Shown here piece by piece: positions 36,050 to 46,071 of a DNA stretch of 64,000 nucleotides (position 1 is its first letter; every line of letters starts with the position of its first letter). The DNA lies in assembly GCF_001544575.2 (NCBI RefSeq), contig NZ_FCNY02000002.1:434001-498000 (forward strand), written 5' to 3'. The stretch is from Caballeronia cordobensis. GTDB taxonomy: Bacteria; Pseudomonadota; Gammaproteobacteria; Burkholderiales; Burkholderiaceae. Both the position numbers and the translations under genes were made by a program. The notes below the pieces were generated by a model. That model searched no databases, had not been told where the DNA came from, and saw nothing but the letters and a program-made list of their open reading frames with translations.

Positions 36050-36625
36050 ATGGACACGCCGCATGCCGATCCCGTTGGCCGGGCCCGCCCCACCGACTCT
36101 CTCTTCTTCGCCCTCTATCCGACTGCATCCGCCGCGGCGCGCATCGCCGAACTGACCGCGCGTCTGTGCGCCAGTCACAAGCTGAAGGGAAGGCCGATTC
36201 CCGCCGATCGCCTTCACATCACCTTGCATTACCTCGGCGCGTTCGCGGGGCTTTCCGCCGATCTGATCGCGCAGGCACGCACAGCAGCGGCGCAAACGGC
36301 GTTCCCACCGGTCGATATCGTCCTCGACCACGTCGAGAGTTTTTCCGGCCGCCGCGCCAAGCGCCCATTGGTTCTCTCCGGCGAGATCAGCGAGTCGCTC
36401 GGCGCACTTGAACACGCTCTCGGCGCCGCGCTGGACGACGCCGGAATTCCCCTCAAACGCCATCCCGAATTCAAGCCCCACGTAACCCTGCTGTACGACG
36501 AGCACCGCGTCCATCGCGAGGCCGTCGCGCCCGTCGCCTGGACCGCGCGCGAGTTCGCGCTGGTGCGCAGCCGGCTCGGCAAATCGCAATATGAAGTGCT
36601 TGCGCGCTGGCCGCTCGAATCGTAA
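36050..36625 (+). CDS. thpR: RNA 2',3'-cyclic phosphodiesterase (LigT/ThpR)
   Basis: Opens 2',3'-cyclic phosphates on RNA. The family was first seen as an in-vitro tRNA ligase. It has 191 residues. The two HxTx motifs that define the 2H superfamily are HITL at 56-59 and HVTL at 144-147. It is divergent from the hydrolase, 90 bases apart. Confidence 0.93.
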   Translation: MDTPHADPVGRARPTDSLFFALYPTASAAARIAELTARLCASHKLKGRPIPADRLHITLHYLGAFAGLSADLIAQARTAAAQTAFPPVDIVLDHVESFSGRRAKRPLVLSGEISESLGALEHALGAALDDAGIPLKRHPEFKPHVTLLYDEHRVHREAVAPVAWTAREFALVRSRLGKSQYEVLARWPLES

Positions 36626-36630
36626 TTTGC

Positions 36631-36665
36631 CGAAACCATCCGACAGAGGGTTTCGCGGATTTTTC
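36631..36665 (+). terminator. Possible terminator after thpR
   Basis: CGAAACC (36631-36637) pairs with GGTTTCG (36649-36655) and is followed by CGGATTTTTC. The stem is only 7 bp, so it is weak. Confidence 0.45.
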
Positions 36666-36709
36666 TTCCGCGTTAAGGTTCGTCTATCGATATTCAGGCC
36701 GCGCCCCAC

Positions 36710-37273
36710 ATGACTCGATCCCGCCTGTTGCCCATCACGCCCGAAACGCATGACGTCCAGATCGATCTCGTCTACGCGACCGATCGCAATTTCACCGGCA
36801 AGCCGATCTACAAAGCCCAGCATTGCCTGCTGCTCGAACCCGCGGAAGCCGCATTGCGCAAGGCGGTCGATATCGCGCGCAGTATCGGCATGAGGCTGCG
36901 GATTTTCGATGCCTATCGTCCGCCTCAAGCCCAGAAAGTGCTGTGGGATTTCCTGCCCGACCCCAACTTCATCGCCGAACTGGGGCGCGGCTCGAATCAT
37001 AGCCGCGGCACGGCCGTGGACCTGACGCTCGTCGACCGGCAAGGCAACGAGCTCGACATGGGCACGGGCTTCGACGCGATGGTCGTCGAATCCGAACACT
37101 TTCATCTGGATTTGCCGGAGCCGGTACAACGCAACCGCACGCTGCTGCTGGGCGTCATGCACGGCGCGGGATTCACGCACATCAAAAGCGAGTGGTGGCA
37201 TTACGAATTGCCAGGTTCGCGCGAACTTGCTTTGATCGACAACGAAGAAAGCGGCCCGCTGCGGCTCATGTAA
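36710..37273 (+). CDS. ddpX: D-alanyl-D-alanine dipeptidase (VanX/DdpX type)
   Basis: Zinc dipeptidase that splits D-Ala-D-Ala released from peptidoglycan. It has 187 residues with no signal peptide, so it is cytoplasmic. The zinc ligands are His97 and Asp104 in SNHSRGTAVD, and His164. The catalytic base is Glu161 in EWWH, and Arg70 (DAYRPP) stabilises the transition state. It is the first gene of a ddpXABCDF operon like that of E. coli. No vanA/vanH genes are nearby, so a nutritional or recycling role is likelier than vancomycin resistance. Confidence 0.95.
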   Translation: MTRSRLLPITPETHDVQIDLVYATDRNFTGKPIYKAQHCLLLEPAEAALRKAVDIARSIGMRLRIFDAYRPPQAQKVLWDFLPDPNFIAELGRGSNHSRGTAVDLTLVDRQGNELDMGTGFDAMVVESEHFHLDLPEPVQRNRTLLLGVMHGAGFTHIKSEWWHYELPGSRELALIDNEESGPLRLM

Positions 37274-37289
37274 CAGGGGAAAATCGCAT

Positions 37290-38882
37290 ATGAAAATGAG
37301 TGCAGTCATTCTGGCGCTGGCGTTCGTCGTGTGCGGCGCCGAACTGGGGAGTGCGGCCAGTGCGGCGACGCCGAAGGACATGTTCGTCATGGCGACGCTG
37401 CTCGACGAGTTCACATCGCTCGACCCCGGCGAAATCTACGAACTGGTGCCGGAGGAATACGTCGCCAACACGTATGACCGGCTGGTGCGCGTCGATCTGA
37501 AAGACCCGTCGAAATTCAATGGCGATGTCGCCGAGTCCTGGACCGTCAGCCCGGATGGCCTCACGTTCACGTTCAAGATTCGCCCGGGGCTCAAGTTCCA
37601 CTCGGGCAACGCGCTCACGGCCGACGACGTCGCGTGGTCGATCCAGCGCACCGCCTTGCTCGACAAGGGCGCGGCGGCCGTGCTCGCGGGCATTGGCTTG
37701 ACCAAGGCGAATGCCGCGCAGAACGTGAAGAAAATCGACGATACGACCGTCTCCGTGACGACGGATCGTCGCTATGCGTCGACCTTCGTGCTGAACGTGC
37801 TCGGCTCGTGGCCGGCGTCGGTGGTGGATCGCAAGCTCGTGGAATCGCACGCCAAGGGCAACGATTACGGCAACGAGTGGCTGAAGACCAACGAGGCCGG
37901 CTCGGGCGCGTACAAGCTCGTCAAGTGGACCGCGAACGACAGCATCGTGCTGCAGCGCTTCGACGGCTACCGCATGCCGCTCGCGATGAAGCGCATCGTG
38001 CTGCGTCACGTGACCGAAGCGGCGAGCCAGCGGCTGATGATCCAGAACGGCGATATCGACGTCGCACGCGATCTCTCGCCCGACGATCTCGACACGCTCT
38101 CGAAGTCGGGCGTCATCAAGGCGACGGCCATTCCGCAGGCCACGCTCATGTATCTCGGCCTGAACAACAAGAACCCGAATCTCGCGAAGCCGGAAGTCTG
38201 GGAAGCGATGAAGTGGCTGATCGACTATCAGGGCATTCAGAAGAACGTGATCCGCACCACCTACAAGGTGCACGAAACGTTCTTGCCCGAAGGCTTTCTC
38301 GGCGCGCTCAACGAAAATCCGTATCACCAGGACGTGGCGAAGGCGAAGGCGCTGCTCGCGAAAGCGGGACTGGCCAACGGCTTCACCGTGAAGATGGACG
38401 TGCGCAACGACTACCCATACAGCGAGATCGCGCAGGCCGTGCAGGCGAACCTCGCGCTCGCGGGCATCAAGGTTCAACTGATGCCGAGCGACAACAAGCA
38501 GACCCTCGGACGCTATCGCGCGCGGGCGCATGACATTTACATCGGCGAGTGGTCGGCGGATTACATCGATCCGCACAGCAACGCGCAGGGTTTCGTCTGG
38601 AACCCGGATAACTCGGATGCGTCGAGCTACAAGATGCTCGCGTGGCGCAACGCGTGGGACATTCCGCAACTGACGAAGGAAACCGACGCGGCGCTCGCGG
38701 AAAGCGACACGAAAAAGCGCGCGCAACTCTACGAGAAGATGCAGCGCGAAGTGCTCGCCAAGTCGCCGTTCGTCATCATGCTCCAGAAGGTGTCGCAGGT
38801 GGCGGCGCGTCCCGGCGTGACCGGTCTCGAAGTCGGGCCGATCAACGATCTCGTGTCGTATCGCAACCTCAAGAAGCAGTGA
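37290..38882 (+). CDS. ddpA: Dipeptide ABC transporter, substrate-binding protein (DdpA-like)
   Basis: Periplasmic SBP_bac_5 family protein. It has 530 residues with an N-terminal signal peptide (VILALAFVVCGAELGSAASAA). The family segments include YVANTYDRLVRVDLKDPS, DVAESWTVSPDGLTFTFKIRPGLKFHSG and ADDVAWSIQR. It is placed between ddpX and the permeases, which suggests D-Ala-D-Ala or related dipeptides as ligand (inferred from context). The stop overlaps the next GTG start. Confidence 0.92.
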   Translation: MKMSAVILALAFVVCGAELGSAASAATPKDMFVMATLLDEFTSLDPGEIYELVPEEYVANTYDRLVRVDLKDPSKFNGDVAESWTVSPDGLTFTFKIRPGLKFHSGNALTADDVAWSIQRTALLDKGAAAVLAGIGLTKANAAQNVKKIDDTTVSVTTDRRYASTFVLNVLGSWPASVVDRKLVESHAKGNDYGNEWLKTNEAGSGAYKLVKWTANDSIVLQRFDGYRMPLAMKRIVLRHVTEAASQRLMIQNGDIDVARDLSPDDLDTLSKSGVIKATAIPQATLMYLGLNNKNPNLAKPEVWEAMKWLIDYQGIQKNVIRTTYKVHETFLPEGFLGALNENPYHQDVAKAKALLAKAGLANGFTVKMDVRNDYPYSEIAQAVQANLALAGIKVQLMPSDNKQTLGRYRARAHDIYIGEWSADYIDPHSNAQGFVWNPDNSDASSYKMLAWRNAWDIPQLTKETDAALAESDTKKRAQLYEKMQREVLAKSPFVIMLQKVSQVAARPGVTGLEVGPINDLVSYRNLKKQ

Positions 38883-39931
38883 GCACGCTAGCGCCTTCCG
38901 ACCGCGCGAGCGCCGCGAAGGGGCGCGTGCTGCTCGCGCTTGCCCGCTGGATCGCGATGCTCGCCATCACGTTCACGGGGCTGCTTGCGATCACGTTTTT
39001 CATCGGCCGCAAGATTCCGATCGATCCGGTGCTCGCGATTCTCGGCGACCGCGCGTCGGCAAGCGCGTACGCGGCCGCGCGGCTGCGGCTCGGCCTCGAC
39101 AAGCCGCTCATCGATCAATTCCTGATCTACGCGCGCGACGTGCTGCACGGCAATCTCGGCATTTCGCTTCTGACGGCGAATCCGGTCATCGACGATATCA
39201 AACGCGTCTTTCCCGCGACGCTCGAACTCGCGACGCTCTCGACGTTCATCGGTGTCGCGATCGGCGTGCCGCTCGGCGTGGCGGCGGCGGTGAAGCACAA
39301 TCGCATCGTCGATCACATCGCGCGCGTGATCGGGCTCGCGGGCAGTTCCGTGCCGGTCTTCTGGCTCGCGCTGATGGGGCTGCTGCTGTTCTACGCGCGG
39401 CTGCATTGGGTGTCGGGGCCGGGGCGCATCGATCCGATGTACGACGGCATGGTCGATACGCGCACGGGCAGCCTGCTGATCGATTCGCTCATCGCCGGCG
39501 AATGGGATGTCTTCAGGAACGCGTTCTCGCATATCGCGCTGCCGGCGAGCGTGCTCGCGTTTTATTCGATCGCGTATCTATCGCGCATGACGCGCTCGTT
39601 CATGCTCGAACAGTTGAGCCAGGAATACGTGACGACCGCGCGCGCGAAAGGCCTGCCCGAGCGCCGCGTGATCTGGCGGCACGCATTCGGCAACATCGCG
39701 GTGCCGCTCTTGACAGTGATCGCGCTCGCGTACAGCTATCTGCTCGAAGGCTCGGTGCTGACCGAGATCGTGTTCGCGTGGCCGGGCATCGGCTCGTACC
39801 TGACGGGCGCGCTTCTGAACGCCGACATGAACGCGGTGCTCGGCAGCACGCTCGTGATCGGCGCGACGTTCATCGCGCTGAACCTGCTCACCGATGCGCT
39901 GTATCGCGTCTTCGATCCACGGGCCCGCTGA
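38879..39931 (+). CDS. ddpB: Dipeptide ABC transporter permease (DdpB-like)
   Basis: A 350-residue inner-membrane permease of the DppB class, with six helices. The family features are LRLGLDKPLIDQFLIYARDVLHGNLG and the EAA loop (YVTTARAKGLPERRVIWRHAFGN). The start is GTG at 38879, overlapping the ddpA stop. Confidence 0.93.
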   Translation: MSTLAPSDRASAAKGRVLLALARWIAMLAITFTGLLAITFFIGRKIPIDPVLAILGDRASASAYAAARLRLGLDKPLIDQFLIYARDVLHGNLGISLLTANPVIDDIKRVFPATLELATLSTFIGVAIGVPLGVAAAVKHNRIVDHIARVIGLAGSSVPVFWLALMGLLLFYARLHWVSGPGRIDPMYDGMVDTRTGSLLIDSLIAGEWDVFRNAFSHIALPASVLAFYSIAYLSRMTRSFMLEQLSQEYVTTARAKGLPERRVIWRHAFGNIAVPLLTVIALAYSYLLEGSVLTEIVFAWPGIGSYLTGALLNADMNAVLGSTLVIGATFIALNLLTDALYRVFDPRAR

Positions 39932-39932
39932 C

Positions 39933-40862
39933 ATGGAGGACCTTGCGCAGATGAAACCGGCGCGAACGAACTGGCGCGCGTGGCTGCTCACCGATACGCC
40001 CGCGTCGCCGCGTCAGGCCGCGCTCGGCCGCGCGTATCGCCGCTGGCGGCGGTTCTCGTCGAATCCGCTCAGCATGCTCGGGCTTGCGATTCTGCTGTTG
40101 CTCGTGGTGGTCGCGGCCATCGGGCCGATGGTGGTCGCGCGGGACCCGCTGCAACAGGTGCTCGCCGAACGGCTGACGGCGCCGAACGCCGCGCACTGGT
40201 TCGGCACGGATCAGCTCGGCCGCGATATCTTCTCGCGGCTCGTGCATGGCTCGCGCCTCACGCTGGCAATCGCGCTGCTGGTCGTCGTGCTGGTCGTGCC
40301 GGTCGGGCTGCTGATGGGCACGGTGGCGGGTTATTGCGGCGGCTTCGTCGATACGGTGCTGATGCGCGTGACCGATGTCGCGCTGGCGTTTCCGAAGATC
40401 GTGCTCGCGCTCGCGTTCGCTGCGGCGCTCGGTCCCGGCGTGCTCAATGCGGTGATCGCGCTGTCGATCACCGCGTGGCCGCCCTATGCGCGGCTCGCGC
40501 GCGCGGAATCGCTGCGGCTCGCGCAGGCCGACTACATTCACGTGGCGCGTCTGCAAGGCGCGTCGCCGCTGCGCATTCTGTTGCGCTATATCGTGCCGCT
40601 GTGCTCGTCGTCGGTGATCGTGCGCGCGACGCTCGACATGGCCGGCATCATTCTCGCCGTCGCGGGCCTGGGCTTTCTCGGGCTGGGCGCGCAGCCGCCG
40701 AGCCCGGAATGGGGCTACATGGTCGCGGCGGGCCGCAACGTGCTGCTCGACGCATGGTGGGTCGCGACGATCCCCGGTCTCGCGATCCTCGCGGTGAGTC
40801 TCGCATTCAACCTGCTCGGCGACGGTCTGCGCGACGTCTTCGATCCGCGTCATGGAGGCTGA
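39933..40862 (+). CDS. ddpC: Dipeptide ABC transporter permease (DdpC-like)
   Basis: A 309-residue DppC-class permease. After a short cytoplasmic start comes NPLSMLGLAILLLLVVVAAIGP, then HWFGTDQLGRDIFSRLVHGSR, which is typical of the class, and the EAA loop (YIHVARLQGASPLRIL). A downstream ATG at 39951 is an alternative. It is one base from the ddpB stop. Confidence 0.93.
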   Translation: MEDLAQMKPARTNWRAWLLTDTPASPRQAALGRAYRRWRRFSSNPLSMLGLAILLLLVVVAAIGPMVVARDPLQQVLAERLTAPNAAHWFGTDQLGRDIFSRLVHGSRLTLAIALLVVVLVVPVGLLMGTVAGYCGGFVDTVLMRVTDVALAFPKIVLALAFAAALGPGVLNAVIALSITAWPPYARLARAESLRLAQADYIHVARLQGASPLRILLRYIVPLCSSSVIVRATLDMAGIILAVAGLGFLGLGAQPPSPEWGYMVAAGRNVLLDAWWVATIPGLAILAVSLAFNLLGDGLRDVFDPRHGG

Positions 40863-40863
40863 C

Positions 40864-41724
40864 ATGCCGCAGCCGCTCGCGCAAATCGAAGGACTCGACG
40901 TCGCGTTCGCCGGTCACGACGGCGTGCTCATGCCGGCCGTGCGCGGCGTGTCGCTGACGGTGCGGCCGGGCGAACGGCTCGGCATTGTCGGGGAATCGGG
41001 TTCGGGCAAGTCGTTGACGGGGCGCGCGCTGCTCGGACTGTTGCCGCCCGAAGCGAAGTGGTCGGCGAAGTCGCTGCGTTTCGAAGGGCACGATCTGCTC
41101 GCGATGCGCCCGAAAGAGCGCCGCCGCCTGTGCGGCACGCGCATGAGCATGATCCTGCAGGACCCGAAGTATTCACTGAACCCCGTGATGACCGTCGCGC
41201 AGCAGATGCGCGAGACGTTCCTGAGGCAAGGCGTGAAGGAGGGCAGGCGCGCGGTGCGCGAGCGCATCGTGGCGGCGCTGGAAGCCGTGCATATCCGCGA
41301 TGCGGCGCGCGTCGCGGATGCGTATCCGCACGAGTTGTCCGGCGGCATGGGCCAGCGCGTGATGATCGCGATGATGGTCTCGGCCGGCCCGCGGCTGCTC
41401 ATCGCCGATGAACCGACGAGCGCGCTCGACGTCCTCGTGTCGATGCAGGTGCTCGCCGTGCTCGACGAGATGATCGAACGCCATGGCACGGGGCTCGTGT
41501 TCATCAGCCACGATCTGCCGCTCGTGATGTCCTTCTGCGATCGCGTCGCGGTGATGTACGGCGGCCGCGTGGTCGAAACGTGCGCCGCGCGCGATCTCGC
41601 CCACGCGACGCATCCGTACACGCGCGGGCTGCTCGCGGCGAATCCGCCGCTCGCCAATCCGCCCGACGAACTGCCGACCCTGCGCCGCGATCCCGCGTGG
41701 CTCACCGAATCCTACGAACGATGA
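40864..41724 (+). CDS. ddpD: Dipeptide ABC transporter ATP-binding protein (DdpD-like)
   Basis: A 286-residue ATPase with Walker A GESGSGKSLTG, Q-loop MILQDPKYSLNP, signature LSGGMGQRVMIAMM and Walker B LLIADEPTSALDV. The ATG at 40864 has GGAGG five bases upstream. The ATG at 40852 overlaps ddpC. It works as a pair with the next gene. Confidence 0.94.
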   Translation: MPQPLAQIEGLDVAFAGHDGVLMPAVRGVSLTVRPGERLGIVGESGSGKSLTGRALLGLLPPEAKWSAKSLRFEGHDLLAMRPKERRRLCGTRMSMILQDPKYSLNPVMTVAQQMRETFLRQGVKEGRRAVRERIVAALEAVHIRDAARVADAYPHELSGGMGQRVMIAMMVSAGPRLLIADEPTSALDVLVSMQVLAVLDEMIERHGTGLVFISHDLPLVMSFCDRVAVMYGGRVVETCAARDLAHATHPYTRGLLAANPPLANPPDELPTLRRDPAWLTESYER

Positions 41725-42479
41725 TCGATCTCGACCACGCGCGCATTCGCTTCAAGACGAAGACCGGCCACGTCGATGCCGTGCGGGATGTTTCCTTGCG
41801 CGTGGAAGAGGGCGAGGTGTTCGGGCTTGTCGGCGAATCGGGCAGCGGGAAGTCGACCGTGCTGCGCGCGCTCGCCGGGCTCACGCCGCTGCACGGCGGC
41901 AGCCTTCGCATCGGTTCGCGCCACGGCAGGCACGATGTGCAGATGGTGTTTCAGGACCCATACGGCGCGTTGCATCCGCGTTTCACCGTCGATAAGACGT
42001 TGCGCGAGCCGCTCGCGATCAACGGCATCGGCGATCAGGACGCGCGCATTCTCGCGGCGCTCGCCGAAGTCGGCCTCGGCGCGGCGTTCCGGTTTCGCTA
42101 TCCGCATCAGCTTTCGGGCGGGCAGCGCCAGCGCGTGTCGATCGCGCGCGCGTTGATCGTCGAGCCGCGCGTGCTGCTGCTCGACGAGCCGACTTCCGCG
42201 CTCGATGTCTCGGTGCAGGCGGAAATTTTGAACCTCCTGCGGCGGCTGCATCGCGAGCGCGGGCTGACGATGATTCTCGTGAGTCACAACCTCGCGGTGA
42301 TCGGCTTTCTCTGCCAGCGCGTCGCGGTCATGCGCAATGGTGAAATCGTCGAGCAACTGAGCGTGGACGCGGTGCGCTCGCGCGACGTCGCCCACGAGTA
42401 CACGCGGCGGCTTCTGCTCGCGACCGAAGGCTACACGCGCGGCGATGGAACGCGGCTCGAAAGCGAACAGGGCGCCTAG
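41721..42479 (+). CDS. ddpF: Dipeptide ABC transporter ATP-binding protein (DdpF-like)
   Basis: A 252-residue second ATPase of the importer: Walker A GESGSGKSTVLRAL, Q-loop MVFQDPYGALHP, signature LSGGQRQRVSIARAL and Walker B LLLDEPTSALDV. It is shorter than many OppF-like proteins. It overlaps ddpD by four bases (ATGA) and ends the operon. Confidence 0.94.
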   Translation: MIDLDHARIRFKTKTGHVDAVRDVSLRVEEGEVFGLVGESGSGKSTVLRALAGLTPLHGGSLRIGSRHGRHDVQMVFQDPYGALHPRFTVDKTLREPLAINGIGDQDARILAALAEVGLGAAFRFRYPHQLSGGQRQRVSIARALIVEPRVLLLDEPTSALDVSVQAEILNLLRRLHRERGLTMILVSHNLAVIGFLCQRVAVMRNGEIVEQLSVDAVRSRDVAHEYTRRLLLATEGYTRGDGTRLESEQGA

Positions 42480-42756
42480 TCATCGTACAAGCACAGTTGT
42501 TGCGGCCAGGTCAACGAATGTTGCGAAAACGACGCATAAGCATGCCAATAAGACCGGTATACACCGGCGCGCCGCGAACCCGCGGATCTTGAGCGAAAAC
42601 GTTGCGTTAGGCGCTGATAGAATAGGCGCTGGATTGTCGAGACGTGCCGAACAACGCCCAAGCGTGAGTTTCCGGATGCCTTCCGACTTCGAGCTAACCA
42701 ACGGAAATCGTGACAGACCGCGCCCGTACGCGGGTGAAAGCCGGTCGTAATCCCCG

Positions 42757-44680
<1,924 letters not shown>

Positions 44681-44693
44681 CACGCATGAGACG

Positions 44694-44717
44694 GGCGCTC
44701 GACGAGCGCCTTATTTT
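44694..44717 (+). terminator. Terminator after ldcA
   Basis: GGCGCTC-GAC-GAGCGCC followed by TTATTTT. Confidence 0.8.
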
Positions 44718-44791
44718 GTCGCTTCATTCGCAACTAACCGTCTTTGTTTGCCTTCACCGCAACTTCGCGACATGCCAGCCGGTCCGCTAAA

Positions 44792-44801
44792 TTGTCGACA
44801 A
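44792..44801. promoter_or_regulatory. TTGTCGACAA palindrome (candidate GntR operator, distal)
   Basis: A perfect 10-bp palindrome in the gap before the GntR gene. It is 129 bp upstream of a near-identical copy over the promoter. Confidence 0.45.
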
Positions 44802-44920
44802 AAAAGTGGCGGCAATGCTGACAAAAACGAGGTAAATTCCCGCAGAGCCTTATAGGTACTGGCGATGCCGCCCGCGCGACCTCCGCAAACCACGCCAAAA
44901 TCGACAAATTCGAAAATGAA

Positions 44921-44930
44921 TTGTTGACAA
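44921..44930. promoter_or_regulatory. TTGTTGACAA (candidate GntR operator over the -35 box)
   Basis: It differs from the distal palindrome at one base and contains the -35 hexamer of the GntR promoter. Binding would block transcription, consistent with autoregulation. Confidence 0.5.
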
Positions 44931-44951
44931 TCTTTATGTCGATTCTAAGAT
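44924..44951 (+). promoter_or_regulatory. Promoter of the GntR regulator gene
   Basis: TTGACA at 44924-44929 and TAAGAT at 44946-44951, 16 bases apart. The start codon is 24 bases further on. Confidence 0.7.
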
Positions 44952-44975
44952 GCTTAACATGCAAGCGAGCACATC

Positions 44976-45722
44976 ATGTCCGACACCAAGCGTAGTGCTG
45001 CATCGAATGCTTCAGATCCCGCTCCGAACGGCGCGAATGCCGAGTCGATCGCCGAGAACATCCGCGCCGCGATCCTCGAACATCGTCTCGCACCGAGCGC
45101 GAAGCTGACCGAAGCGCAATTGTGCGAGGTGTTCGCCGTGAAGCGCGGAACCGTCCGCCAGGCGCTCGCGCAACTGGCGAACGAACGGCTCGTCGATCTG
45201 GAGCCGAACCGCGGCGCGTTCGTCGCGAGCCCGTCGCTGCAGGAAGTGCACGAAGTGTTCGAAATGCGCCGCATCATCGAACTGGCGGTGGTGCAGCGGA
45301 TCGCGCAAGGCCACGGCATGCGCCGGCTCAAGTCGATCAGCTCGACGATCGGCAAAGAGCGCCGCGCGTTCGAAAGCCAGGACTTTTCGTCGTGGATCAG
45401 GCTGTCAGGCGAATTTCACACCGAGCTCGCATCGCTCACCGGCAATACGGTGCTGTGCGAGTGCCTGTCGGGGCTCGTCGCGCGTTCGACGCTGATCTCG
45501 GCGCTGTATGAATCGCTCGGCAAGAGCTCGTGCTCCTTCGAGGATCATGAACAGATTCTCGCCGCGCTCGATGCCGGCGATGCGGCGCACGCCACCGACC
45601 TCATGGCGCAACATCTGCGCGATGTCGAGTTGAAGATGCTGGAGCGGCCGGCGCGCGGCGCGGTCGATCTGAAGGAAGTATTCGCAAGGCCGCCCGAGCG
45701 CGAAAAAGCGCTCGACGCGTAG
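44976..45722 (+). CDS. GntR-family transcriptional regulator, FCD subfamily
   Basis: A 248-residue regulator. The winged helix-turn-helix lies at about 22-85 (LTEAQLCEVFAVKRGTVRQALAQLANERLVDLEPNRGAFV shows the recognition helix and wing). The FCD ligand-binding domain lies at about 95-230 (FEMRRIIELAVVQRIA, EFHTELASLTGN, DHEQILAALDAGD). It is at the head of the ureide gene cluster, so it probably senses a purine breakdown product. That ligand is inference. The palindromes at 44792, 44921 and 48403 may be its sites. Confidence 0.93.
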   Translation: MSDTKRSAASNASDPAPNGANAESIAENIRAAILEHRLAPSAKLTEAQLCEVFAVKRGTVRQALAQLANERLVDLEPNRGAFVASPSLQEVHEVFEMRRIIELAVVQRIAQGHGMRRLKSISSTIGKERRAFESQDFSSWIRLSGEFHTELASLTGNTVLCECLSGLVARSTLISALYESLGKSSCSFEDHEQILAALDAGDAAHATDLMAQHLRDVELKMLERPARGAVDLKEVFARPPEREKALDA

Positions 45723-46071
45723 CAGCAGAGACACGGCGAAGCGCAGACTTCGCCATCGAAAGAATCAAGCAGGACTAAATGAATGGAGACCGTGCCCCGC
45801 GCGCAGCGCCGGGCGCGTGGAGAGTCGCACGCGGCGAAAATGCGCGGCGTGCGCAGCATCGAACAGGACGCTCAGCCGAGCGTGCAATGAAATCCGCCGC
45901 GGGGCGGGCGTGTCGGGCCAAGGCTCGCCCGCTCTCTGCCTCACGCCCCACGGCGAAAACGCAAATCCGAAGAATGCCGCGCCGATCCGATAAGTCGGCT
46001 AAGGCATCGATGGACGCTTGTCACGCAAGCCTTTGCTTTTTTTCATCACGCAAGCCTATGAAGGAGACGTC
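45723..46071. other. Leader/intergenic region before the NCS1 permease
   Basis: A 349-base gap without a supportable gene. It contains a hairpin GGCGAAG/CTTCGCC near 45735 just after the GntR stop, and at 46016-46057 a short hairpin followed by a T-run and two copies of a 12-base repeat. Confidence 0.5.
46016..46057 (+). promoter_or_regulatory. Possible attenuator before the permease
   Basis: GCTTG (46016-46020) can pair with CAAGC (46026-46030), which is followed by CTTTGCTTTTTTT. TCACGCAAGCCT occurs twice, at 46021-46032 and 46046-46057, so a second CAAGC offers an alternative partner. The AAGGAG of the permease follows at 46061. Confidence 0.35.

Noticed and set aside
36710..37273. Vancomycin resistance gene vanX
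   Set aside because: Active-site residues match VanX, but the ddpABCDF context and the absence of vanH/vanA point to the ordinary DdpX role.
35960..37414. N-terminal extension of the alpha/beta hydrolase to 759 residues
   Set aside because: The extension is antisense to thpR and ddpX. A good ribosome site and the family start lie at 35959.
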